Positions 12,614 to 24,210 of a stretch of 64,000 nt of DNA are shown here, one piece after another. Below the pieces are notes generated by a model that saw nothing but the letters and a program-made list of their open reading frames with translations, was not told the origin of the DNA and ran no database searches. Numbering within the stretch: position 1 is the first letter of the stretch; each line of letters begins with the position of its first letter. Position numbers and translations under genes: made by a program. The stretch lies in NCBI GenBank assembly GCA_013180625.2, contig SNVD02003354.1:62001-126000 (forward strand), in the 5' to 3' direction. The DNA is from Boswellia sacra. Lineage: Eukaryota > Streptophyta > Magnoliopsida > Sapindales > Burseraceae.

Positions 12614-15600
12614 TGACACTTTCTGTTTTAGGAAAAACCAGTCCTTGGATTATAGATTCAGGGGCCTCTGATCATATGACAAGTTGTTCCCAATTGTTTC
12701 ACTCCTATTACCCATGTTCTAGTATTGAAAAAATTAGGATAGCTAATGGTAGCTTTTCACCTATTGCAAGGAAACATTAAAATTTCAGAAAATATTATTC
12801 TAAAATCTGTCCTACATGTCCCAAAATTGACCTGTAATCTTCTTTCCGTCAGTAAACTATCAAAGGAGGCAAACTGTTCTATACTTTTCCTTCCTTCTAT
12901 TTGTGTTTTTCAAGACCGGAACTCGGAAAAGACGATTGGAACTGCTAGAGAGATGAATGGACTTTACCACTTTGATGAAACTGTTTTTGGTAATAAAAAA
13001 GCTAATGCTTTGAGTAATACTAGTTCAAACTCTATCTATGATGAAATAATGTTATGGCACAAAAGATTAGGACATCCTAGTTTTACATATCTTAAACATT
13101 TGTTTCCTAAATTGTTTAAAGGGATTGATTTTTCAAAATTTCATTGTGAGTCTTGTCATTTGGCTAAAGAACATCGTGTTTCTTTTCCAATAAAGCCCTA
13201 TTTTGCTTCAAGACCATTTTGCTTGTTTCATAGTGATGTTTGGGGACCATCTAAGGTTAGCATACTTTTTGGCAAAAAATGGTTTGCGACTTTTATTGAT
13301 GATCACACAAGGATTTGTTGGGTTTATTTGTTGGAAAAAAATCAGATGTTGAACAACGGTTTAAAGATTTTTTCCTTATGATTGAAAATCAATTTCAAAC
13401 CAAAATTGGCATTATAAAAACAGAAAATGGGACTGAATATTTTAACCAATATTTAGGGACATTTCTTACAGAAAAAGGGATTGTTCATCAATCAACTTGT
13501 CGAGATACACCACAACAAAATGGCATTACTAAAAGAAAGAACAGACACCTACTTGAGGTAGCTTGAGCCATTATGTTTTCTATGAATGTACCTAAATATC
13601 TCTAGGGTAATGCCTTTTTAACTGCATGTTACTTAACAAATAGAAGGCCATCTGGTGTCTTGAAATTTGAAACACCATTACATGTTGTAAAGAATTGTTT
13701 TCCCACATCTCGAATAATGACAAATCTCCCTTTAAAAGTATTTGGTTGTGTTTGTTATGTGTACATACCTAATAATTTTAGATCAAAATTGGATCCAAGA
13801 ACTGAAAAATGTGTGTTTCTTGGCTATGCTTCAAATAAAAAATGTTTTAATCCGGTAACGAAGAAATTTTTTGAAAGTATGGATGTACACTTTGTTGAAG
13901 ATCAACCTTTCTTTCAGGAAAAATCTATTCAGGGGGAGAATATAGGTAAAGAAGATAATTTTTGGGAAACATTACCTATCTTTTTAGATATCCTTGATAA
14001 ACAATTTTTGAAATCAATCGTTCAAAGAATTGAATCTAGTGATGGCACTCGAAATCAAAATTTGTTAGATATTACTTTATCAAAGATAGGGGGAGAAGTA
14101 TCTCAAACTAATCATAATCTGGAGAATAAGCTTCCGGCTTATACCAGAAAGCGATTTCACAAAAGCGCTACTGCTCCACTTGTTCCTTCGACTGATGATC
14201 AATCTAATTTACCGAGTGAAGGTCCTACAAATCAGATTAATCTACCTTATACTTCTATCCTTTCATCCTTTTTTGATTTAACTAATCTTGATCTTCCAAT
14301 TGCATTAAGAAAAGGAACTCGAGAATGCACTAAACATGCCAATGCTAAATATCTATCGTATAAAAAATTTTTAAATACTCATAGAGCATTTGTGCCTAGG
14401 ATTTCTAACTTGTCTGTGCCAAGAATTGTTTAGGAAGCATTAGGGGATCTGAATTGGAGATTAGCTGTAATGGAAGAAATGAATGCTCTTAAGAAAAACA
14501 ACACATGGAGTATTACCGATCTTCCTTGAGACAAGAGGACAGTTGAGTGTAAATGGGTCTTTACAGTGAAGTGCCGACGGGAGTGTGGAGAGATATAAAG
14601 CAAGGCTTGTAGCAAAAGGATTTACCCAAACTCATGGTATTGATTACCAAGAGACTTTTGCTCTAGTTGCTAAGATCAACTCCATCAGAATTCTTCTCTC
14701 TCTGGCAGTTAATTTTGAATGACCACTCCACCAATTTGATGCCAAAAATGCATTCTTAAATGGAGATCTTCAAGAGGAAGTTCACATGGACTGGTTTGAA
14801 CAACTCAGAGATGTTGTAACGAGATATGGCTTCTCACAAAGTCAAGCCGATCATACTATGTTCTTCAAGCATTCCATTGAAGGCAAGATTGCCATTCTGA
14901 TAGTGTATATAGATGACATTATCATAACTGGTGACAACCTTTCTGAGATCAATAGCTTAAAAAATAAACTTTGGACTGAATTTGACATCAAGGATTTGGG
15001 AAAACTAAAGTATTTCCTCGAGATAGAGTTTGCAAGGTCTAAGGAGGGTATCTTTATCAACCTACGCAAATATATCCTTGATTTACTCAAGGAAACTGGA
15101 ATGATAGGTTGTAAAACTACAGAAACTCCAATTGACCTGAATGTGAAACTAAAGGCAGCAGAGGCAAAAGAGATGAAGGATCTGGAACACTATCAAAGAT
15201 TGGTTGGAAGACTAATCTATTTGGCACACACGAGACCTGATATAGCTTTCGCAGTGAGTGTTGTAAGTCAGTTCATTCACTCACTGAGACCTACACATTT
15301 CGATGCTGTTTTTAGAATTCTAAGATACCTCAAAGGGTGTCCAGGAAAAGGACTCCTATTCAAAAATAGGGGTCATCTTCAAATAGAAGCTTACACCGGT
15401 ACAGATTGGGCAGGCAACATGAGATAGAAGATCTATCTCAGGTTATTGCACCTTTGTAGGAGGGAACTTAGTCACCTGGAGAAGCAAAAAACAAAGTGTA
15501 GTGGCAAAGAGTAGCGCAAAAGCAGAATTTCGCTCTGTAGCACATGGCTTTTGTGAGTTGATCTAGATCAAAAGACTTCTAGAAGAATTGAAGGTTCCCA

Positions 15601-15860
15601 TACCTACACCTATTAACGTATATTGTGATAATAAGGCTGCAACCTCCATAGCTCACAATCCTGTTCTACATGACAGAACAAAACATGTAGAAGTGGACAA
15701 ACATTTCATCAAGGAGAAGATTGACAGTGGTGTAATATGCATGTCCTATATTCCTACTGCCAGCCAAGTAGCAGACATACTCACCAAGGGACTTTCTAAG
15801 GCGCAGTATGAGAACCTAGTGAGCAAGCTAGCCATGAGTGATATTTTCATGCCAACTTGA
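12614..15860 (+). pseudogene. Broken pol polyprotein of copia element 2
   Basis: The protease is at about 12640 (PWIIDSGASDHMTS, intact DSGA). The GAG-pre-integrase is at about 13050 (LWHKRLGHPSFTYL, CESCHLAK). The integrase core is at about 13220-13570 (HSDVWGPSKV, FIDDHTRICWVYL, and D/E residues in KTENGTEYF). The RT is at about 14440-15420 (catalytic [11 protein letters not shown], then [18 protein letters not shown]). The RNase H is at about 15430-15860 (VYCDNKAATSIAHNPV, then TASQVADILTKGL). A frameshift at about 13330, stops near 13567, 14433 and 14529 and a shift at about 15426 inactivate it. Confidence 0.85.
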
Positions 15861-15867
15861 GGGGGAG

Positions 15868-16104
15868 TGTTGAAATATCTTTCTAGATTGTGGAGAATAT
15901 TTTCTAGATTGTGTAATTATAAAGAATATTTTATTTTAGGTAGATTAGGAAGATTTTATTTTATTTCTAGATTTTATTTTATTTTATTCTCTCTATAAAT
16001 TAGGAAGATTTGTTTCATGTTCTGTGTATTAGAGAAAGCCTATATATACTATTGTAACATAGCAGAAAAAATAATAAAAATTTTCTTATTCTCTGCACGT
16101 TTCT
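15868..16104 (+). repeat. 3' LTR of copia element 2
   Basis: It starts TGTTGAAATATC after GAGGGGGAG and carries one copy of the motifs that are doubled in the 5' LTR. The terminal CA appears as CT. Confidence 0.8.
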
Positions 16105-17454
16105 TTAATTACCAATGAATCTTCTAAAGATGGTAGCTATTAATGTTTAAACAAAAGCGCTACAGTACAAGGTTATTCTATAAAAAAGGTTTAGTGCGGT
16201 TTATAAAATAACATTAAGAAAAGCCTAAAACTTGTCAAAAAATTCAAGATCAAAATTTAGCAGCTTTAAATTAAATTTTTGACTCTTCATAATCTTCAGA
16301 AGGGGCTTTATCAAATAACTTTGTAACTTTTGCAACCACCAATCTACAAATATTAGAGCTTATATATATAATACTGGATGATAAGATTCCTAACTAACAA
16401 AGCTAGAAATGGACTCACACACCAACACGAAGAGATCTACATGCTTAAAGAAAGGAGACAAACAAGCCGCCATGCATATAATTATTCCTTTTGTGCCAAA
16501 TGCATAAAAGTGTTTGTGCAACTCTTTTTCTCTATTATTTACACTCCATATAGTTCATCAGGAAGTTGCGGTTTTTTGCTTCTTAGTTTCTGATGATCTC
16601 AGCATTACTTCTTGAGAGGTTGTTTATAGATCATGCTAATCTTGGTTCATCATTGAAGTAGTGATCAAATCCCAAATCCTTTTTTTTTTAATATTTTGAA
16701 GTCTGGATAATCTTTGCATGAGCAATCCATAGTGCATATATATACATATATATAAAACTCTCCCTCAAGCTACAAAGACAAGATTCATATCATGATGAGC
16801 TGAAGACCTGAAGGTTGAGATTGACATGGAGCTTTCTCTTTGTTGCATAAAAAATTATGAAGAAGTTCTACTAATGCAACTTGGCATGAGTTATAACACT
16901 AACCTAAAGTTTATTAATTGAATCAGAACAAATCTCATTTCCTTCCAAAAGGATCTAGTTTTCCTGAAATCTTCTGGCTACGAATTCTCGATCTACTCAG
17001 GTGAAGTAAGTTGTAACTATTCTTAAAAGAACTTTAAGATTTTCATGGATCAAAGTTAGATACACTAATATAACACAAAGTTAAACCTTATGGGTTCAAG
17101 CTAGCGTGAAACTAATAAATGCTCTTATAATTGTAAGCATTTATACATATGATAGTGAGCATTTAATCTCGTTTTACAAAGAATAACATACAAGTACAAG
17201 ACTCGTATAGGAAAACAAGTGTCCACCCATTATGCTAATATTATTCCTTGAAGAAATAATACCACATAAGGGCACATTTTATTTTGTTACTTTCATGTCA
17301 ATGTCATGCATGCTTCAAAAAACGTTAAGTATATTTGTTGGCAAATTTCCAATTCAATAAGTAGCCTCTTGATCTTAGATTAGATTCTCTCTAGACTCTC
17401 ATGTCTATCTCGGCATAGATGGGAAAAGGGAATTTTTTGGTGTGGTAACTATGC

Positions 17455-17532
<78 letters not shown>

Positions 17533-19100
17533 ACAGCAACAACATTAATGGAAGCATACTTTGCAACGCAGATGAGATAAAGAGGGAAGCATGCATGAAC
17601 TACATACTCTTTCAACAAATTCAATGAAACTTAAAGATTTTATGCGTTTTCTATGTATGTAATTAAAGTTTCTATCCTTTCATATGTTCATATATGATCA
17701 AGGAAAATTTTCTCATACATTTCCTAACTATTGCTTTTATCTGAATTATAAAAGGAGAGGTATCATCTCATATATGAGAAACATTATATGCCCTTTAATA
17801 TCCTAGAAGCTGTTTACTTATGGTACTATCTTATATAAAGTAGAGCACACTAGCTCTTCCTTGTCTTTTATAAACAAGCTGATCTTCAACTTGATAATCG
17901 CATCCTTCCCTTACAATTTCTATACTTCTAGACATCAATGAACTTTTTCTAATCCTTCAATATAATATTTCACGGTAGCCTATTTTTGTTTAGCTATACA
18001 TCACATGTTGTAAAGTATACAAGATCCTTCCCTTACCTTTTTGGGAAGCATGAGGATTCTCTCCTTCTCTATTATACTTAAAACTTTTAAGAATCTCTTG
18101 AAAAGGGTCAATTTTAACTTCAGTTAGAATATTATTCGCAAGTTAGTATAGCAGCAACAGCTTAGTCATATAAAAACATTTCATACACATTTTGAGTACC
18201 AAAAGCTTTCTTTAAATTAAGAGTGAGTTGCAAGTTGCAACCTTTACTTCAAGAAGCCCTATATTATTTTATGAATGCATATTCATTAACATGTGACTCT
18301 TGGTCGTTAGTGTGATATCACAAGCAGATTCCAAGCATGGTATTTCGTGTTGGAGGAGAATATACAAAAAGCCTTTTAGATTGTATATATGCATACATGG
18401 AAAACTTTCAAAACTTCTAGAATTGGAATACCATGAGCTATACACAGGGCCATAAAGAATCAAACTTCCATTGTTTTACATAGCAGCATAGACAAATATA
18501 TTGTTGAATAATGGAGGCAACGGTAACCAAAAGCTGAGTAGGGCAATAAGAAGATAGAAGATTCAGTATATTATAACTAGTTCATCAATAGAATGAAATT
18601 GTCCTAGAGCAAGTGAGCAACAAACATCGATATATACGTAGCTTCCTATGGCAAATCAAGACAATAACAGTCACAAAGCCACGGTTTAAAATGACTAGAA
18701 AGGATCATTGACTAGTAGGAAACAATTATCTATCAAACTTTCATGGGATTTTACTCTCCAAATTGGAAAACTAAAAGCCACATAATACGGCTCAGTCTCA
18801 GTCTCTGCACCCTCCAGCTACTGATATACATAGATATGTAAAACTAGTAGCAACATACTTCTTCATGATAATAGTTTAATCATGGTAATGTGAAACTAGT
18901 TTCATCATATCCCTTGAAGTCTCCTCTCTCGCTGTGGGTCATCAATTTATCTTGTTAATCCATATTTTTGATGAACAATCCTAATCAATATATATAGCAA
19001 GTCTATACTCTATCTGACGCCGGCACAAAGCCATTGCTAATGCAATGAATTAACAAACAAAATGACTGCTGCATTCAATTACTATCAGACAGAGTAACAA
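16105..19100 (-). other. Intron 1 sequence of MADS copy A (3' of exon 1)
   Basis: It is duplicated with about 54585-58130 in block B, where the same sequence is certainly intronic. No exon, RNA gene or intact transposable element is seen. It contains the long GA microsatellite at 17458. Confidence 0.55.
17458..17528. repeat. (GA)n microsatellite, about 35 units
   Basis: 71 bp of uninterrupted GA. The paralogous tract in block B (about 56379-56398) has about 10 units. Confidence 0.95.
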
Positions 19101-19101
19101 A

Positions 19102-19102
19102 T

Positions 19103-19148
<46 letters not shown>
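19102..19148. repeat. Compound (TG)n(AG)n microsatellite beside the exon 1 donor
   Basis: About 13 TG units run into about 11 AG units and end 3 bases from the 5' splice site of copy A exon 1. Copy B has only a short purine-rich stretch here. Confidence 0.9.
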
Positions 19149-19149
<1 letters not shown>

Positions 19150-19151
19150 AC

Positions 19152-19333
19152 CTTGAGCTGGAGTATTCAAAGAGCTTTCCTGTTGCCGAAAAGACTATCA
19201 CTGCCGTTTCGGCATCACAAAGAGTTGAAAGCTCATTAGCCTTCTTCAACAGCCCTCTCCTCCTCTTTGAGAAAGTAACCTGCCTCGCCGTTGGATTGTC
19301 GATCTTCTTGATCGGAATCTTTTGCCGTGTCAT
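19152..19333 (-). CDS. Exon 1 of a second SVP/AGL24-like MADS gene (copy A), remainder outside the window
   Basis: A 182-nt MADS exon, ATG at 19333 to donor TCAAG|GTTTCTC, with phase and ends as in copy B. It encodes [40 protein letters not shown], and [13 protein letters not shown]. Residue 43 is threonine (DAETA) where copy B and the family have a hydrophobic residue, and residue 33 is N instead of H. The donor is followed at once by a (CT)n(CA)n tract. Exons 2 onwards are not found between 1 and 19151. From copy B spacing plus the inserted copia elements they would lie about 13 kb left of base 1. It could instead be an orphan exon of a truncated gene; the window cannot decide. Confidence 0.75.
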
Positions 19334-20160
19334 TTTCCCAAGAAAATCTAGACAAACCTTCAAAGAAAACCAACCATTAATGCTTCAGCCAAACGGTATC
19401 AAGGATTTGTACTTGCATGAAAATATAGAGAAAAAAGATGCTACAAATGTAGAATGAAACCAAAACAAACATTAAGCTTCAGAAAAGCGTGTTTGATAGC
19501 TTGTGAGTTTGCAACACAAGCTCAAACTGTAAGATTTAAGAAACAAAGATAGTTTTTTAAGAAAAACAAATAAAAATAAGAACAAAGATAAAAATCCCAT
19601 TTGTTAACGGAATAAATCAAGCTTCAGTGGCATATGTGAGAGAGTTGTACCGCATATGATGAGGAAGAGTGAAGAGGAAAATGCAGATTGCAAAGAAATC
19701 TGGCATGCAAAATCAGAAGAAGAGGTAGAAGAAATATATAAAAAAATGGATTCGTTAAAAAGATGAATAAAAAAAAGTTAGAGAATAATTGAATAGAGAA
19801 TCTGGATTAACAAACCCTAGATATATACAGGAAAGAAAAAGAGAGAAAAAAACAAACATTCCAATATGTGAAAAATGAGCTAAAGAAGAAAAGAATAAAA
19901 ACCTGCCAAGTCAATCCAAGCCAACCCAAATTGGAAAAAATAAAAAATAAAAATAAAAAAGGAGAGGAAGCTTTATGTATTGGCTGGATATCTCCGATCT
20001 CTATCAAGTCTCACCTTTGTTTTTGTATTGCCGTTTTGGTGCTGTTGACACTTCCCAGACTGGTAAAAACGCAAAGCTACCAATTGAGTTTGGAGAGAGA
20101 GAGAAATTCAAAGATTTTTGAGAGGTTGGACGTCAACTTCTTTTAGCTAAAAAGAGAAGA
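19334..20160 (-). promoter_or_regulatory. Conserved 5' leader and proximal promoter of MADS copy A
   Basis: This stretch upstream of the copy A ATG is well conserved with 58343-59165 in copy B, better than the flanking AT-rich DNA, which suggests a transcribed leader plus promoter. On the minus strand a strong donor-like AAAG|GTGAGACTTG occurs near 20015, and an acceptor-like GCATGCCAG occurs near 19700. A 5' UTR intron is therefore possible. No transcription start can be fixed from sequence alone. Confidence 0.4.
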
Positions 20161-21830
20161 TTCCATTTATGTCAAATTAAGTAATTAACGCTGTGATGTC
20201 TTAAAAACAATAAATAAATAAAATTTAATTGGATAGAATTAGAGGCTCTGTGTCTGCTGTTGCAGTTGCTGTTGGATTAAAAATGATTATGAAGAATTTT
20301 TTAATTTATTTTATATTTACATGAACAATTATTTCTGCCTTCGTCAATTAAGTCACTAAATTTAATAAATTACATCTTTTTATATCATAATAAATCAAAT
20401 CCATAAAATAGGAAATGTTTAATTTATATAAACATAATTTGATAATAATTTTTTTGTTTTCAAATAATTTTTAAGATAAAAGTATTTAGTTAAAATGTCA
20501 CAATTTTTAAGCTAATAAATGTTTAAAATAATATTTAAAAACGTAGTTCAGTAATATTTTTTGAAAATAATATTTTTCTCTACAATGAAAATGATATAAA
20601 TTTTTATTTTAAAAATTGACGAGGATTGATTAACTGAATCACGATTTAAAATAAATACTTTGATTTAATCATAATAGTTATTGTTTAAAATCAAATTTAA
20701 GATGTAAGAGATTAATTATTTATGATTATATAAATATAACAAATATGAAGTTGGGTTATGGAAGTTTTAAAGAGAATTGGTAAGTAGTATTTTTAAAAAA
20801 GAAAAGAAATTATCGATGAGTTTTGTTATGTTTTATTTTGTTTTCAACTCTTTGCTTTTTAAGGAATTTGTTTCAAAAAATGAAACAAAGAAATGTTTTG
20901 CGTATTTAAATATATGGGTAGATTGGGAATCCGTACATGAGGGCCATGCTGATCAGTCAATTGCTGCTCTGAAATTATGACACATTTGTACCCTCGTACC
21001 AATCTTGTCCACGCACATCACTCTCTTCCATAATTCTATCACCTGAGCCCATAAATATTTTATTTTATTATTCTTTTCAATACAGCGTATCTTTCCCATG
21101 TGTACAAAAAACTATTTTTTAGAATCTCTCTTTTTTTTTTTTGTATCGTTTAAAAAATCATTATCATATATCAGTTACAAATTATTTTTATTTTCAATTA
21201 GAAGATTATCGATGTGATTAAAATAACCTGAACAGGAGAGAAGTTAGGGTACATAATGCAATACAGCGTACGAAATCTCCAAGCGCCACGTGTGGGCCAT
21301 CTCAGTGCACAGGTTGATCGGTAATGCTACAATACAGCGCACGCATCCAATCCGTTTCCCTAAATAGCTGTAATAATTTAGGCATATTTACACTCAATAG
21401 CCCTAGGATCTGTCTAATTTTTATTATTGGAGAAAAAAAATCTGTCAATGTACATCTACCTTAACTGTATTTCAGATATTTGAAAAAAAAAATTGAACTG
21501 CTTTATAAGAGAAACATGAGAAACACATTATAGATTATAAACATTCATAAAGCATTTTAGTTGCCTGTAAAATCTTGATAAGTATTTTTACATAATAAGA
21601 ATTTTCAAGAGGTTTATAAAAAATATATTTTTATTAAAAAAACATTTTGATACAAATATTTTTAATACATACTATCATTAATTTATTTTGATTAATACAA
21701 TACATAATACACAAAAATATCTATGTTAAAATTATATTTCATTAATTATTATATGAGTGCGCAAAAATCAATTTGAGTGTACGATATGGAGTAATGATAC
21801 CCTTCTTAAATTTTTATCCTAAATCAAATC
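20161..21830. other. AT-rich upstream region of MADS copy A
   Basis: It is duplicated with about 59166-61050. No gene is seen. A patch shared between copies (AATCTTGTCCACGCA, near 21001, and CTCCAAGCGCC, near 21278) is better conserved than its surroundings and may be distal promoter or an older repeat. Confidence 0.4.
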
Positions 21831-23310
21831 CATTGATTTTACGGGACTTGAGTCCCCATGAGGTATTGTCCGCTTTGGGCTAGCTACTCCTTTTATAAGT
21901 CATAAGCTAATCTACTACACAAGAGATGTAAGATAAAGTCACCACCCTAATTCGGACGCTGCACAAGATATGTGGGATAAAGCCACCACCTATAATTTGA
22001 GCCCAGCGTTAATAGGCCCCCTAGTGGTTGAGTTGTGGCATGCTAGGACGAGATGTTGGTACAGACTATGGGTGAGCATTTGCCAGGCCAGGTCGAGTTT
22101 AGACCCGATCACATATACCCAATTCAGGTTCAGGTAAAGAAAAATCTACTCGGTATCGGATAAAAAACATGTTGGACCCGATGCTACCCGAACTTGCTCG
22201 GGTCGGGTCGAGTCTCATCGAGTAAAATCGGGTTAGGCTTTAGCCCAATAAGGCAATTTGAATTCAAATTATAATTTTACTTATTTTTATTTGTCTTTTT
22301 ATAATTGAAATTTTACAAATATTTAGGTATTATTTTTTTATTATTTGTAGTTATACTGCAAATTAGAATGACAAATTGACAACAAAAAGGATAAAAATAA
22401 ATTCACATAAATTTACATAAATTTCTAATTGAAATTTCAAAAACCCAATAATTTAAGAAATTAAAAAACCAAGTTAATGAGATAAAGCTGAAAGCATAAT
22501 CTTATTCTTGTGGTTGAAGAGCAACAAAAAAAAAAAGATCCGTGACATGGAGTAAAGTAGTTAACAAGGGAGAGGGCCAACCAAAAAAAAAAAAAAAAAG
22601 GCATGATTAAGAGGTAAGAGCTTGCTGTGTGGAAGGTGGTGAAGTGAGAGAGATGATATTTGATGGTGACGAGAAAGAAGACAAATTGGTGACGAAGGTG
22701 GTCCAGCCGCAAGTTGAGAGAGTGGGGAGAATGAGGATTAAATGAAAATATCAAAGTGGGACTAAGGTTATGAGAAAAGTTATATTTATACCCCTATTTT
22801 TGTGTGTTGAGGTCTATAATATTAACATATATTGAGGTGATGACTCATGTATATAATGGTGCTTTTTAAAACAAATGATCAGGTTTGAGTCGAGTTCGGA
22901 TTTTGTACAAAATATTAGATCAATACCCAATGTTTGTCGGGTTCACATATTAAGACATAAAATCGGGTTTTTTTATTGAAGTACCCAAATCAGGTATTCG
23001 AGTCGGGTAAAACCAATCAGGTTTGATCGGGTTGGGTAAACGTGCCCACCCCTAATATAGACGTTCCCACAGACAATGCCAACTATTGATGCATGAATTT
23101 TACGAAGCTTACTAACTATTGATGTATAGATTTTATGAGGCTTCTGTCCCCACGATATTATTCGTTTTGGGTTAGAGCTCGAACAGGGTTGTCCTAAAAA
23201 AGGCCTTTGTTGAAGAAGAGGAGTAGCCCTTCTTCTTATAAGCCACAAGTCAATTCACTCTATAAGAGATATAGGACAAAGCCACCACCCTTGATTTGGA
23301 TCTAACGTCA
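21831..23310. mobile_element. A-only repeat insertion, host of the hAT element
   Basis: It is absent from block B. Its two arms (about 21840-22058 and 23063-23300) share internal motifs: CCCCA(T/C)GA(G/T)(G/A)TATT, (C/A)AAGAGAT(G/A)TA and AAAG(T/C)CACCACCCT. This suggests a diverged tandem or LTR-like repeat family interrupted by the hAT element. No coding region is seen. Confidence 0.45.
22067..23054. mobile_element. hAT-type non-autonomous element, about 988 bp
   Basis: The ends are TATGGGTGAGCA and, inverted, TAGGGGTGGGCA. The flanks give an imperfect 8-bp target duplication, GTACAGAC (22059-22066) and ATATAGAC (23055-23062). Subterminal GGGTCGGGT-type repeats at both ends are typical of plant hAT MITEs. 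The middle is AT-rich, with no transposase. Confidence 0.7.
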
Positions 23311-24210
23311 ATGACATTATTAATCACTTACCATATCATCACATGATCCATACAATAAATGACACTTCACTTGTATATCATTTGGGATAAAAATTTGGAA
23401 AGAGCATTATGAATCGTTCAATATTTGTTGGATAAATATATATCCAATTAATAAAAACTAGTATCTTGTACATAATTTTTATTAATCTAATGTATATATG
23501 TAGGCACACACTAGAAATTAGGTACAAGGCCGCAAATAGGTGGGGTGAGGAGTTATCTAACCTGAATTGTGGACAGTAGGATGGCCTCAAAATAGGGTTT
23601 TTGAACCATCAATTTTGAGCAAAAAAAATAGTTCCACGAGAAGATAGGAGGGCTTTGATGAGAAACTACTAAAGTTTATCTTTTAACAACTTTAGAGTTT
23701 GGACCACAACCACTAATGTATAAGATTACCAATTTTATGAGGTTCTTTTTGCTACCACCTCTTTGAAATCAAATTTTGTACAAAGCCATCAATAAGGATG
23801 GCAATAAGGTCCAATCCATTAAATAAAAATGTGTAAAGAAGATTCATTTAATTTTTTTTATCAAATCTAATTACCAAAATAAAATGAGTTGAATAGTTAC
23901 AACTGTGATTCAGGACTTCTTTGTTTAATTAAAGGATAGAATTTATATACCTCATTTAAGTTTTGATGAAGTCACATGCAGTCATCTTGGATTTCAAAAT
24001 GTCCCAAGACCTCCCTGTGGCTGCACTCAGGTTAACATTAATTGTTTTTATTAAGAAAATAATTAAAATTTATATTGAAGATATTAAAAAAATATTAAAG
24101 AAATGAAAAAAGTGATTTTATATATCATAAGATGTTAAATTTAAAAATAATTTTTGTATTATAGATTATTCAATAATTTAGAATTTACATTGTTTTATAT
24201 CTTTTTTTTT

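Larger units (their letters stand above)
11218..16104 (+). mobile_element. Degenerate Ty1/copia LTR retrotransposon 2
   Basis: LTRs are at 11218-11543 and 15868-16104. The primer-binding site TGGTATCAGAGC is at 11547, and the polypurine tract TTGAGGGGGAG lies directly before the 3' LTR. Gag, protease, integrase, RT and RNase H follow in copia order. TAATTA flanks the element at 11211-11216 and 16106-16111, but the ends are offset by 1 nt on each side, so the target duplication is only probable. The block B site (about 54580) is empty. It is better preserved than element 1 but still carries stops and frameshifts. Confidence 0.88.
1225..24210. repeat. Segmental duplication block A (about 12 kb of shared sequence plus A-only insertions)
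   Basis: It aligns in direct orientation with 48904-61750. Anchors are 1225-5560 with 48904-54460, 11085-11217 plus 16105-17124 with 54465-55590, 17125-21830 with 56033-61050, and 23310-24210 with 61080-61750 (with a gap). Identity looks like 85-94%, highest in exon 1. A-only insertions are the two copia elements, the TRIM-like element and the 21.8-23.3 kb repeat. 1225-5560 contains no recognisable host gene. Part of it (about 1474-2240, GGGTCCATCTCTAATATGGC onward) looks like an old retroelement leader shared by both copies. Confidence 0.85.

Noticed and set aside
17391..17627. Overlapping reading frames on both strands rich in Leu-Ser or Arg-Glu
   Set aside because: They are translations of the (GA)n microsatellite, not genes.
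19101..19457. Plus-strand reading frame across exon 1 of copy A
   Set aside because: It is the antisense shadow of the MADS exon plus a (TG)n repeat.
22461..22754. 97-codon minus-strand reading frame
   Set aside because: It lies inside the AT-rich middle of the hAT element. It is low complexity with no recognised domain.
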